From Aquitalea denitrificans (GTDB taxonomy: Bacteria > Pseudomonadota > Gammaproteobacteria > Burkholderiales > Chromobacteriaceae): a stretch of 64,000 nt of DNA. The first letter of the stretch is position 1, and each line of letters starts with the position of its first letter. The notes beneath the pieces are model-generated. The model saw nothing but the letters and a program-made list of their open reading frames with translations, searched no databases and was not told the DNA's origin. Both the position numbers and the translations under genes were made by a program. Location: the NCBI RefSeq assembly GCF_009856625.1, contig NZ_CP047241.1, forward strand, positions 3,100,001 through 3,164,000, read 5' to 3'. Below are positions 1 to 9,042 of this stretch, in pieces.

Positions 1-1659
1 CAGATTACCGACTACAGCGCCAGCGGCACCAGCTGGCTGAGCCGCACCTACAATTCCTCGCTGTCCGGCACCGGCTCGCAAAGCGGCCTGAGCAGCGCCA
101 CGGTACTGAGCTCGCTGAAAGCACATCTGTCCGCTGGCGACGACGTGGTGCTGTCCTCCTACACCTGGAGCTACGATGCCGCCGGCAAGGTGCAGCTGGT
201 TGCAGGCCATGCCATGTCGGTCTATGGCATTGATGCCGCCAACGGCTACCTGCAGATTCGTAACCCGTGGGGCAGCCAGACCGGCCAGTACTGGAACACC
301 ACCTTTGAAGCCAGCCTGGCTACCCTGCTGGCAGCTGGCGACACCATCACCGTGGACAATGCCGGTGGTTCGGTGCCGGTCACACCATCTGCCCCCATCC
401 TGAGCAACCAGACGGCCAACCAGTCCCTTGCTGCCAACCACGCTTTCTCGCTGTCGCTGGCCAATGTTTTTGTCGATCCGCAAAACCAGGCGCTCAGCTA
501 CCAGGTTAGCCAGGCCAACGGTCAGGCCCTGCCATCCTGGCTGACTTACAACGCCAGCACCAATACCCTGTCCGGCACCACGCCGCTTACCAGCAGCAGC
601 ACCCAGCTACTGGTGAAGGTAACCGACACCAGCGGCCTGACTGCATCGGAAACCTTTACCATCAGCGATACGGTTTCGGCACCAACGCTGAGCAAGGCCA
701 CCGCCACCCAGGTGGTGACACCGGGCCATGCCTTCAGCTTTGCCCTGCCTGCCGGTACCTTTACCGATCCGCAAGGCGAAACCCTCAGCTACACGGCCAA
801 GCTGGCCAGCGGCGCAGCACTGCCATCCTGGCTCAGCTTCAATGCCCAGACGCAAACTTTCAGCGGTAGCGCACCAGCAGCCAACACTTCGCTGTCGCTG
901 CTGGTAAGCGCAAGCAACCAGGCTGGCCTGTCTGCCTCGGAAACCTTCACCCTGAACGATGCCTACGCGGCCCCCACGCTGAACCAGCAAACCGCCAGCC
1001 AAACCATCAATGCCGGCAAGGCCTTCAGTTTCAGCCTGCCGGCCACCACCTTTGTCGATCCGCAAGGGCTGGCGCTCACTTACAAAGCCGCACTGGCCAA
1101 TGGCCAGGCGCTGCCGGCCTGGCTGAGTTTCAATGCCCAGACCGAAACCTTCTCCGGTACCGCACCCACCACGGCAGGCAGTTTCTCGGTAAAGCTCACC
1201 GCTACCGACAGCATCGGACTGTCCAGCTCGGAAACCTTCACCATCAACGATGTGGCCACCGCACTGAAGGCCCCGGTGGTGAACCCGCTGCCGTTGACCA
1301 TTGGCTTCAACGCCAATGGCACGCTGAGCATCAATGTGCCGCAAGGGACGTTTACCGATCCGCAAGGACAAACGCTCACCTACGGTGCCAGCCAGTCCAA
1401 TGGCCAGGCCCTGCCCAGCTGGATTACTTTCAACGCGCAGAACGACAGCTTTACCGCCACGCTGGGCCACCAGACCGAGTCCGCCATCATCACCGTCAAG
1501 GCCACCGATACTGCCGGCCTGTCGGCCAGCGAAACCTTCTCGCTCACGCTGGGCGCGGTGGCTGCAACTCCGGGCAGCCTGGTTGGTAACAGCAGCCCGG
1601 CCATTTCGCTGGTGGGTGTGTCGCATACCACCACGGACAGTGCGCTGCATATTGCCTGA
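1..1659 (+). CDS. Large secreted calpain-like / Ig-repeat protein, C-terminal part (5' end outside window)
   Basis: The frame is open from the first base, leaving 552 codons of a longer protein. Window codons 69-92 hold GHAMSVYGID and, 18 residues after the His, IRNPWG. These match the His and Asn regions of calpain-family (C2) cysteine peptidases; the catalytic Cys would lie beyond the left edge. From codon 131 come four tandem repeats of about 96 residues (starts near bases 391, 679, 970 and 1270). They share an F-x-DPQ motif, LPxWLxFNA and a closing SETF, as in dystroglycan/cadherin-like Ig (He_PIG) repeats, often Ca2+-binding and extracellular. The protein ends DSALHIA, compatible with an uncleaved type I secretion signal. 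Its convergent neighbours encode a type I exporter, so it is probably the cargo (inference). It could instead be an adhesin with an inactive peptidase fold. Confidence 0.75.
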   Translation, partial: QITDYSASGTSWLSRTYNSSLSGTGSQSGLSSATVLSSLKAHLSAGDDVVLSSYTWSYDAAGKVQLVAGHAMSVYGIDAANGYLQIRNPWGSQTGQYWNTTFEASLATLLAAGDTITVDNAGGSVPVTPSAPILSNQTANQSLAANHAFSLSLANVFVDPQNQALSYQVSQANGQALPSWLTYNASTNTLSGTTPLTSSSTQLLVKVTDTSGLTASETFTISDTVSAPTLSKATATQVVTPGHAFSFALPAGTFTDPQGETLSYTAKLASGAALPSWLSFNAQTQTFSGSAPAANTSLSLLVSASNQAGLSASETFTLNDAYAAPTLNQQTASQTINAGKAFSFSLPATTFVDPQGLALTYKAALANGQALPAWLSFNAQTETFSGTAPTTAGSFSVKLTATDSIGLSSSETFTINDVATALKAPVVNPLPLTIGFNANGTLSINVPQGTFTDPQGQTLTYGASQSNGQALPSWITFNAQNDSFTATLGHQTESAIITVKATDTAGLSASETFSLTLGAVAATPGSLVGNSSPAISLVGVSHTTTDSALHIA

Positions 1660-1671
1660 TTGGCGACAAAC

Positions 1672-1708
1672 AAAACGGCGTACTGCTTGCTGCAGTACGC
1701 CGTTTTTT
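1672..1708. terminator. Bidirectional intrinsic terminator between convergent genes
   Basis: A 15-bp perfect stem (arms 1672-1686 and 1692-1706) with a 5-nt loop is flanked by A-tract and T-tract. It lies between the stop of the secreted protein and the 3' end of the TolC-type gene and can serve both. Confidence 0.85.
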
Positions 1709-1743
1709 CATGCCTTATATGCAGGCGGCCAGGCCACCGTGTT

Positions 1744-3102
1744 TCAGTGCCCGCTGGAAACCACGGAAAAGTGGCGGTCCAGCAAGATCAGGTCCTGCTG
1801 CCCCAGCACACCGCAGTCGGCACGCAGCGCAATCCAGCTGACCAGCTGGTTGTATTGCGCCAACAGCAAGTCACGCCGTGCCTGATACAACTGCTCCTCG
1901 CTATTGAGGATGTCAGTCAGCGTCTTCACCCCGGCCACCAGACCAAGCTTGCTGGCCTTTACCGTCTCGGCACTGGAGAACACTGCTTTTTGTAGCGAGG
2001 CCACCTTGCGCGCGCCGGTGCTCACGCCGTAATACTGCCGGCTGACTTCCAGCTCTACCTGGGCGCGGGCATTGTCCAGTTCCGCCTGCGCCTGTCGATA
2101 CTGTGCCGCGCTCTGCGCCAGCTGGGCGCTATTGTAGCCACCGTTGAACAGCGGCACGCTCAGCTCTACGCCGATCACATTCTGGGTGATGCGCTGATTG
2201 ATGGTGGACACCGAACTGGCACTGGAGCGGTCCTTGCTGGCCACCAGTTCCAGCGTGGGATAATTGCCGGCCCGCGCGCGTTTTACCTCCTGCTCGGCAA
2301 TGCGTACATTCTGCTGCGCGGCGCGGATATCCGGGCTGAGCGCCAGTGCCTTGTCGCGCCACTCTGCCAGCTGCCCCACGGTGCCCAGATAGCGGCCGAT
2401 GTCCGCCTCCGGCTCGGCCAGCGCCGTGGCGGGCTGGCCGGTAGTGGTCTGCAGCGTGCGTTCGGCAATCAGCTGCATATTACGTGCTTCGATCAGCTCT
2501 GCATCCGCCATCGCCATGCGCGCTTCCGCGTCGTGGATGTCAGTCACCGTGCCATCCCCCTGCTCGAACAGCTTTTGCGCCTGGGTACGCGCGGCACTCA
2601 GTGCATGCAGCTTGGCCTCGCTCAGGGCCAGGTTCTGCTGCGACAACAACACCCCCAGATAAGCCGACAGGTAACGCAACACCAGCTCGTTGTCCTTGCG
2701 GGCAAACAGTGCCTGGCTGTAGTCCACCCGCGCCTGTCCCTGCTGGTAGAGCGCCCAGCGCTGCAGATTAAACAGCGGCTGGCGCAGCTGGATGGCGGCA
2801 TCCTGGCTCATGTAATTGAGCGGCGAGGTAGAAATGGCACCGGTGTAGTCCGGTGCGGTATCGCTGCCGGTCACCTTGCTGCGGTTGAAGCTGGCATTGA
2901 GCGTGGGCAGCAACTGCGCCCGCCCCAGCGGGCCGTTGGCTTCACCTGCCTCGCGCTCGGCCATGGCGGCCTGGTACTGGGCATCGTTGGCACGGGCCAG
3001 TTGCAAACCTTCCAGCAAGCCATGGCCGGCAGACAGCATGGGCATCACCAGCAGGCAGGCCGCAGCCAGCAGCGTCGGACGAAATAGCGCTCGCTTGCTC
3101 AT
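1744..3102 (-). CDS. TolC-family outer membrane protein of a type I secretion system
   Basis: 452 residues, the usual size of TolC/PrtF-type channel proteins. A signal peptide (basic start, hydrophobic residues about 8-22) is followed by two outer membrane efflux protein repeats with long helical segments, including an ANDAQYQAA-like opening typical of TolC relatives. It would form the outer membrane duct for the adaptor and ABC transporter encoded just upstream. I chose the ATG at 3102, which shares its A with the TGA of the adaptor gene; an in-frame TTG one codon earlier is less likely. Last gene of a three-gene operon. Confidence 0.88.
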   Translation of the reverse strand: MSKRALFRPTLLAAACLLVMPMLSAGHGLLEGLQLARANDAQYQAAMAEREAGEANGPLGRAQLLPTLNASFNRSKVTGSDTAPDYTGAISTSPLNYMSQDAAIQLRQPLFNLQRWALYQQGQARVDYSQALFARKDNELVLRYLSAYLGVLLSQQNLALSEAKLHALSAARTQAQKLFEQGDGTVTDIHDAEARMAMADAELIEARNMQLIAERTLQTTTGQPATALAEPEADIGRYLGTVGQLAEWRDKALALSPDIRAAQQNVRIAEQEVKRARAGNYPTLELVASKDRSSASSVSTINQRITQNVIGVELSVPLFNGGYNSAQLAQSAAQYRQAQAELDNARAQVELEVSRQYYGVSTGARKVASLQKAVFSSAETVKASKLGLVAGVKTLTDILNSEEQLYQARRDLLLAQYNQLVSWIALRADCGVLGQQDLILLDRHFSVVSSGH

Positions 3103-4487
3103 CAACTTTCCTTGAAGGCCAGGTTCATGCGATCGAGCACCGGCTTGAGCAGATAACGCAACATGGTCCGCTCGCCGCTCTTGATGACGATGCTGGCCGG
3201 CATGCCAGGCTTGACCTGCTGATCACCCAGCAGCTGCATGCCTGCCGGTGTCACCTTCACCTGGGCCAGGTAGTAGGGCATGCCGGTTTTGGCATCCAGC
3301 AGACGGTCGGCGGAGAAGGTGGCCACCACGCCCGGAATCACCGGCGTGGTTTGCTGATTGAGCGCGGGGAAGCTGACATCCACCGCCAGGCCCGGATGCA
3401 CCTTGGCGCTCATCGCCGGGTCCACCATGGCCTCGATCAGCAAGGGCTGATTCTCCGGCACCACTTCCAGCAAGGCTTGCCCGGCTTGTACCACGCCGCC
3501 CACAGTGTGCATTTTCAGCCCCAGCACCCGCCCGGCCAGCGGCGCACGGATAATGCTGTTGGCCAGCACATAGCGCTGCGCGGATAGCCGGTCGCGCAGG
3601 CTGGCGGTTTCCTTCTGAATGTCGGTCAGCTGCGATTCCACTTCTTTCTGGTAGTCCTGCTTGCGGGCCAGTTGGCGCAGCCGGGTTTCCGCAATGGCAT
3701 CCTGCACCCGGCCGATGCTGGCAATGGTATCGGCCAACTGGCCACGGATTTCCGCAGCACCGCGCTCCAGTTGGTACAGCCGGTTCTTGGGCACATAGCC
3801 CCCCGCCGCCAGCTCGCGGATGCCGTCCAGCTCCTTGTCCTGCCATTTGCTTTGTTCGGCACGGGCGGCCTTCATGCCTTGCAGACCGCGCAATTGTTCT
3901 TGCAGGCCCTTGATGTTTTCATCCTGCGCCTGCAGTTCGCTGTGCAGTCCTTCGCGCCGGGTGTGAAACAACTGGGTCTGTAGCTGCTTTGCCTGCTGCA
4001 CACGCACGGCATTGCCCGGCTGCTCCTGCCCCAGCGCATCCAGTTCTGCTGAAAACTGCAGGCTGTTGCTGCCCTCACGCTCGGCCAGCAGCCGGTCCTC
4101 GATGGCACGGGCGGTAATGAACTGCGCCAGCGTACTGCCAAATTGCGCACGTGCTTCGGTATCGTTCAGCGTCAGCAGGGCCTGGCCTTGGCGCACCATA
4201 TCGCCCTCGTTCACCAGCAGCTTTTCCACGCTGCCACCGGTCAGGTGCTGCACGGTCTGGCGGTTGCTGGCAACGATGACGCTGCCGTTGGCGGTCACGC
4301 CCTCGTCCAGCGGTGCCAGTGCCGCCCATAGCACAAAACCGCCAAAACCAAACAGCAGGACCTTCACTCCCCAGCGCCCGATGCGCTTGTCGTCGGTATC
4401 CACCCGACCAAAGGGTTCAATCGCCGACGGGGTGGCAGGCGCCGCTGCTGCCCGGCGTAATGCAGTCAATTTGCGGAACAGATTCAT
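3102..4487 (-). CDS. HlyD-family periplasmic adaptor of type I secretion system
   Basis: 461 residues. A short cytoplasmic N-terminus is followed by one membrane segment (about 42-61), then a biotinyl/lipoyl-like half motif, a long coiled coil (about 100-300, rich in Q, E, L and R), and a C-terminal beta-barrel region with IIRAPLAGRVLGL, as in PrtE/LapC adaptors. It bridges the inner membrane ABC protein and the TolC-like channel. The start overlaps the stop of the ABC gene by 4 nt (ATGA) and its own stop overlaps the next start, so the three genes are translationally coupled. Confidence 0.9.
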   Translation of the reverse strand: MNLFRKLTALRRAAAAPATPSAIEPFGRVDTDDKRIGRWGVKVLLFGFGGFVLWAALAPLDEGVTANGSVIVASNRQTVQHLTGGSVEKLLVNEGDMVRQGQALLTLNDTEARAQFGSTLAQFITARAIEDRLLAEREGSNSLQFSAELDALGQEQPGNAVRVQQAKQLQTQLFHTRREGLHSELQAQDENIKGLQEQLRGLQGMKAARAEQSKWQDKELDGIRELAAGGYVPKNRLYQLERGAAEIRGQLADTIASIGRVQDAIAETRLRQLARKQDYQKEVESQLTDIQKETASLRDRLSAQRYVLANSIIRAPLAGRVLGLKMHTVGGVVQAGQALLEVVPENQPLLIEAMVDPAMSAKVHPGLAVDVSFPALNQQTTPVIPGVVATFSADRLLDAKTGMPYYLAQVKVTPAGMQLLGDQQVKPGMPASIVIKSGERTMLRYLLKPVLDRMNLAFKES

Positions 4488-6238
4488 GCCAGGGTTTCAT
4501 CCGGATTCTTGCCGGCCTGCTGCTGCATGGCGGCTTGTTGTTGCAAGGCTTGCTGGCTGGCCTGATTGAGGGCGTACAGCACCTGGTCGCGCGGGCCAAA
4601 CAGGTGCAATTGACCGTCGCGCATCACCAGCAGCTTGTCCACCGCATTGAGAATGCTGGTGCGGTGGGTGATCAGCAGCACGGTGCTGCCACGGGCCTTG
4701 AGGTCCATCACGGTATGGATGAGCGCTTGTTCGCCCACATCGTCCAGATTGGAGTTGGGCTCGTCCAGCACCACCACGGCCGGACTGGCATAGATGGCAC
4801 GCGCCAGGGCAATACGCTGTTTCTGCCCGCCGGACAGCATATTGCCGCCATCACCCAGACGGGTGTCGTAGCCCTGTGGCAGCCGCAGGATCATTTCATG
4901 CACCCCGGCGCGGGTGGCGGCCTCAATCACCAAGGCCGAGTCCACCTTGCCAAAGCGGGCAATGTTTTCGGCGATGCTGCCTTCAAACAACTCGATATCC
5001 TGCGGCAGATAACCGATGTGCGGTCCCAATTCGTCCTTGTTCCACTGGAACACATCCGCCCCGTCCAGCCGCACCTTGCCCGACTGTGCCGGCCAGACGC
5101 CCACCAGCAGGCGCGCCAGGGTGGACTTGCCCGCCGCGCTGGGGCCGACAATGCCCACCACATCGGCATGTTGCACGGCAAAGCTGATGTTTTTCAGAAT
5201 GGGCAGGCTGCTGCCCGGCGCTGCCGCCACCACGCCCTCAAGCTGCAGATTGCCTTGTGGCCGCGGCAGGCTCATGCCGCTGATGCGTGCCGGATACTCC
5301 ACCAGCAGTTCATCCAGGCGCTGATAGGCGGCGCGGGCAGAGATCAGTTGCTTCCAGGTGGCGATGGCCATTTCCACCGGCTGCAAGGCGCGGCCCATCA
5401 GGATGGAACCGGCAATCATCATGCCGGGGGAAATTTCATTCTGGATGGCCAGTACCGCCCCCACTGCCAGCACCAGCGATTGCAAGGCCAGCCGTACCAG
5501 CTTGGAGAGCGCGCCAATGCGTGCGGCGCGGTCGGAAGCCTCGGTCTGTTTTTCCAGTACCCGGCTTTGCAGCAGGAACCAGCGCTCGCGCAGTGCCGGC
5601 AGCATGCCCATGGCCTCAATCACTTCGGCATTGCGCAGATTGTTGTTGGCGTAATTGCTGGCGGCAATGGCCGCCTGATTGGCCTCACCCAGCGGTTTAC
5701 GGGTGGATAGTTCGGTCAGCCAGGCCAGCGCGCACAGGATCAGCATGCCGGCCAGCACGAACAGGCCCAGCATCCAGTGGAACATGAAGGTGACCACCAG
5801 GTAGATGGGGGCCCACGGCGCATCGAAAAAGGCAAACAGGCCATTGCCGGTGAGGAACTGGCGCAGCGTGGTGAGGTCGTGCAGTGCCTGGCTGGCATTG
5901 CCGTTGTTGCGACGCAGATTGCGCTCGAAGGCGGCGGTGAACACGCGAAAGTTCAGCTGCATGTCCAGCCGGTTGCCCACGCGGATCAGCACCGCCGAGC
6001 GCACCAACTCCAGCACCGCCATCAGGCCGTACAGCCCCACCACCATCAGGGTCAGCATCAGCAGCGTGGTTTCATTGCGGCTGTGCAATACCCGGTCGTA
6101 GATCTGCAGCATGTAGATGGAGGGCAGCAGCATCAGCAGGTTGATCACCGCGCTGAACCCCGCCAGCCGGTAAAACACATGCCGGAAGGTAAACATGATC
6201 TGTGCCAGTTCGGACCGGGACTGCAAAAGACGTTTCAT
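4484..6238 (-). CDS. Type I secretion permease/ATPase (PrtD/LapB type, no C39 domain)
   Basis: 584 residues from the ATG at 6238. The reading frame continues upstream, but the family normally begins here (MKRLLQSRSEL). The N-terminal half is an ABC exporter membrane domain with several hydrophobic segments (about 25-310). The nucleotide-binding domain has Walker A GPSAAGKS at 365-372, signature LSGGQ at 468-472 and Walker B VVVLDEP at 488-494. No N-terminal peptidase or C39-like domain is present, as in transporters of proteases, lipases and similar proteins. First gene of the ABC-HlyD-TolC operon, which converges on the presumed cargo gene. No convincing Shine-Dalgarno is visible before the chosen ATG. 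Confidence 0.88.
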   Translation of the reverse strand: MKRLLQSRSELAQIMFTFRHVFYRLAGFSAVINLLMLLPSIYMLQIYDRVLHSRNETTLLMLTLMVVGLYGLMAVLELVRSAVLIRVGNRLDMQLNFRVFTAAFERNLRRNNGNASQALHDLTTLRQFLTGNGLFAFFDAPWAPIYLVVTFMFHWMLGLFVLAGMLILCALAWLTELSTRKPLGEANQAAIAASNYANNNLRNAEVIEAMGMLPALRERWFLLQSRVLEKQTEASDRAARIGALSKLVRLALQSLVLAVGAVLAIQNEISPGMMIAGSILMGRALQPVEMAIATWKQLISARAAYQRLDELLVEYPARISGMSLPRPQGNLQLEGVVAAAPGSSLPILKNISFAVQHADVVGIVGPSAAGKSTLARLLVGVWPAQSGKVRLDGADVFQWNKDELGPHIGYLPQDIELFEGSIAENIARFGKVDSALVIEAATRAGVHEMILRLPQGYDTRLGDGGNMLSGGQKQRIALARAIYASPAVVVLDEPNSNLDDVGEQALIHTVMDLKARGSTVLLITHRTSILNAVDKLLVMRDGQLHLFGPRDQVLYALNQASQQALQQQAAMQQQAGKNPDETLA

Positions 6239-6467
6239 GAGCTGGAGTCTCGAGATGGCATGCAAGGGGAAGAGAAGGCATTCGCCTTCAGTCCAGGTAA
6301 AAAAATGCAAGCAATCTTACCATTGGCATGCTGCGCGCCCTATCCCCATTTTAGTAAGCGGGTTTAGGCTTCGCCGCTGCAAAATCACCACCGTATCCGG
6401 CTGGTCAGCACTGACGGCACGGAGTAAGGTTGCCAGCTTGCTTGCATTGCACGGACACAGGATTGCC

Positions 6468-6704
6468 ATGTTTATCGAAGACAGCAGCAGCATCGTCTAT
6501 TACCAGCTCACCACCGCCAGCGGCGCGGTGTTTTCCGTGCCGGAATTCATCCTGCGGGTGGATGCGGCGGACTTCTGCGGCTGGCAGCTGCGCTACGGCG
6601 AATGGACCGGTTTTGCCGACCGCCCCGGCCCGGACGGCGCGGCCCAGGCACTACAACTGGCGGTGGAGGAAATGCTGGAGCGGGTGGAATACCGTGGCAA
6701 ATGA
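6468..6704 (+). CDS. Hypothetical 78-residue protein
   Basis: Short frame starting at ATG 6468 (MFIEDSSSIVYYQL). It has no signal peptide or membrane segment and is mildly acidic. It contains a GWQLRYGEW-like patch and a C-terminal helix (AAQALQLAVEEMLERVEY). I do not recognise the family. Its third codon positions are GC-rich like its neighbours, and it sits alone between the minus-strand secretion operon and patD, so it would need its own promoter in the 230-bp gap before it. A real small gene is more likely than not. Confidence 0.5.
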   Translation: MFIEDSSSIVYYQLTTASGAVFSVPEFILRVDAADFCGWQLRYGEWTGFADRPGPDGAAQALQLAVEEMLERVEYRGK

Positions 6705-6776
6705 AACAGCCCGGCCGTTTAACAGGAAACATACCGGGCTGGCAACCAAGGCGGCTGAGCAGGTTTAAAGCGGTGC

Positions 6777-8213
6777 TCAGTGCTTTAGCATGATGTGGCG
6801 CACACAGCTGTAATCTTCCAGCGCGTACATCGACATGTCCTTGCCATAGCCGGAGCGCTTCATGCCGCCATGTGGCATTTCACTCACCAGCATGAAGTGG
6901 GTGTTGACCCAGGTGCAGCCGTATTGCAGCTGGGCGCTCACCTGCATCGCCCGGCCCACGTCTGCCGTCCACACCGAGCTGGCCAGGCCGTAGTCGGAAT
7001 CATTGGCCCACTGGATTACCTGCTCGGCATCGTCAAACGGGGTGATGGACACCACCGGGCCAAACACTTCACGCTGCACGATTTCATCCTGCTGGCGCGC
7101 GCCGGCAATCACCGTAGGCTGGTAGAAAAAGCCCGGCCCCTCACCCAGCTTGCCGCCGGTCAGCACCTCGACATGCGGCTGTTGCTGGGCGCGCTCGACA
7201 AAGCTGGCCACCCGGTTGCGCTGGCGCTCGGAAATCAGCGGTCCCATTTCCACGCCTTCCAGATGCTGGTGGCCCACCTTGATGCTGCCCACCGCGCTGG
7301 CCAGATCGGCGGCAAAGCGTTCGTAAACACCTTTTTGCACATACAGGCGGCAGGCGGCGGTGCAGTCCTGGCCGGCATTGTAGTAACCGAAGGCGCGGAT
7401 GCCCTCCACGGCAGCGGTGAGGTCGGCATCATCAAAGATGATGACCGGCGCCTTGCCGCCCAGCTCCAGATGGGTACGCTTGACCGAACGCGCGGCGGTT
7501 TCCAGCACGCGCTGGCCGGTGGACACATCGCCGGTGATGGAAATCATCCGTACTTGCGGTTGGGAGATCAGCGGGCTGCCCACGCTTTCGCCCCGGCCCA
7601 GCACCAGGTTGAACACCCCGGCCGGAAACAGGCCGGCCACCAGCTCGGCCAGCTTCAGCGTGGATAGCGGCGTCTGCTCGGACGGCTTGAGTACCACGGT
7701 ATTACCTGCTGCCAGCGCCGGTGCCATTTTCCAGGCCGCCATCATCAGCGGATAGTTCCACGGCGCAATCGAGGCCACCACGCCCAGCGGGTCGCGGCGG
7801 ATCATGCTGGTATGGCCAGGCAGGTATTCACCTGCCAGCATGCCGGTCTGGGCGCGCACCGCGCCGGCAAAGAAGCGGAACACATCCACCACGGCGGGAA
7901 TTTCATCATTCAGTGCCAGATGATAGGGCTTGCCGCAGTTGAGCGATTCCAGCCGGGCAAATTCCGGCCCGCGCGCCTCGATGGCATCGGCCAGTTGCAG
8001 CAGCCTTTCGGCACGCTCGCGCGGGGTAGTGGTGGCCCAGGCCGGGAATGCCGCCTGGGCGGCAGCCACGGCTGCCTGTACCTGTTCCAGCGATGCTTCG
8101 TTGATCTTGACGATCAGCTCACCGCTGGCCGGGTTGAGAATGGCTTCCGCATCGCCCTCCCCGGCCACGAATTCGCCATTGATCAGCATTTTGCATTGCA
8201 GAGTCTTGTCCAT
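6777..8213 (-). CDS. patD: Gamma-aminobutyraldehyde dehydrogenase
   Basis: 478 residues. NAD-dependent aldehyde dehydrogenase fold with the catalytic Cys at 284 (GQDCTAAC), general base Glu at 250 (LELGGKAP) and a cofactor loop TGDVSTG. The Cys context and overall sequence resemble PatD/YdcW, which oxidises 4-aminobutanal from putrescine to GABA. The start at 8213 has an AGGA-type ribosome site about 7 nt upstream and is 13 nt after the permease stop. Position as last gene of a ydcSTUV-like operon is the same as in E. coli. A broader amino-aldehyde range cannot be excluded. Confidence 0.88.
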   Translation of the reverse strand: MDKTLQCKMLINGEFVAGEGDAEAILNPASGELIVKINEASLEQVQAAVAAAQAAFPAWATTTPRERAERLLQLADAIEARGPEFARLESLNCGKPYHLALNDEIPAVVDVFRFFAGAVRAQTGMLAGEYLPGHTSMIRRDPLGVVASIAPWNYPLMMAAWKMAPALAAGNTVVLKPSEQTPLSTLKLAELVAGLFPAGVFNLVLGRGESVGSPLISQPQVRMISITGDVSTGQRVLETAARSVKRTHLELGGKAPVIIFDDADLTAAVEGIRAFGYYNAGQDCTAACRLYVQKGVYERFAADLASAVGSIKVGHQHLEGVEMGPLISERQRNRVASFVERAQQQPHVEVLTGGKLGEGPGFFYQPTVIAGARQQDEIVQREVFGPVVSITPFDDAEQVIQWANDSDYGLASSVWTADVGRAMQVSAQLQYGCTWVNTHFMLVSEMPHGGMKRSGYGKDMSMYALEDYSCVRHIMLKH

Positions 8214-8226
8214 GCTCAGTCCTCGT

Positions 8227-9042
8227 CTATTTGCCGCTGCCGGCAATGTCTTCCGTGCCACGGGTCAGGGTATAAGCAGCCAGAATGGGCAGTGCTGTCA
8301 TCAGCATCACGCACAGGGCCACCACATTGGTAATGGGTACATCGCGCGGCCGGGTAAGCTGGTTCAGCATCCAGATGGGCAGCGTCACTTCATTGCCGGC
8401 GGTAAAGGTGGTGACGATGATCTCGTCAAAACTCAAGGCAAAGGCCAGCATGCCGCCCGCCAGCAGCGCAGTGGCTATCTGCGGCAGGATGACATAGCGA
8501 AAGCTCTGCCACATGTCCGCCCCCAGGTCTTGCGAGGCCTCCAGCAAACTGGTGCTGATACGGCGAAAGCGGGCAATCACGTTGTTGTACACCACCACCA
8601 CGCAGAAGGTGGCGTGGCCGATGGCGATGGTCCAGAAACCCGGCGTGATGTCCGCCAGCCGGAAGGCCGACAGCAAGGCAATGCCGGTGATGATGCCGGG
8701 CAGTGCAATCGGCAGGATCAACATCATGGTGATGGCGTCCTTGCCCAGAAAGTCTCGCCGGTACAGCGCCGCGGCGGCCAGTGTGCCCAGCAGCAGCGCC
8801 AGCACCGTGGCCAGTGCCGCCAACCGCAAGGACAGGCCGATGGCAGCCAGCACATCATCGCGGGCAAAGGCAGCAGCAAACCAGCCCAGGGTGAAGCCCT
8901 GTGGCGGAAAGCTGTAACCCGAACTTTCCGCATTGAAGGCATACAGCACGATCACCGCAATGGGCAAAAACAGGAAACCGATGCCGCCAAAGGCCAGCAG
9001 GCGCAGCCACCACGGGGCGCGGTCGGATTGATCAGAGTGCAT
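8227..9042 (-). CDS. ydcV: Polyamine-type ABC transporter permease (YdcV/PotC-like)
   Basis: 271 residues with about six hydrophobic membrane segments. The binding-protein-dependent transport EAA region is visible as EASQDLGADMWQSFRYVILP. It forms the inner membrane channel with the preceding permease for the import of putrescine-like compounds. I start it at ATG 9042, which lies inside the end of ydcU (11-nt overlap); the longer frame is only a shadow of ydcU. Placed between ydcU and patD. Confidence 0.88.
   Translation of the reverse strand: MHSDQSDRAPWWLRLLAFGGIGFLFLPIAVIVLYAFNAESSGYSFPPQGFTLGWFAAAFARDDVLAAIGLSLRLAALATVLALLLGTLAAAALYRRDFLGKDAITMMLILPIALPGIITGIALLSAFRLADITPGFWTIAIGHATFCVVVVYNNVIARFRRISTSLLEASQDLGADMWQSFRYVILPQIATALLAGGMLAFALSFDEIIVTTFTAGNEVTLPIWMLNQLTRPRDVPITNVVALCVMLMTALPILAAYTLTRGTEDIAGSGK

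Noticed and set aside
607..1650. 347-codon frame on the minus strand
   Set aside because: Antisense to the Ig-like repeats; its repetitive look is inherited from them.
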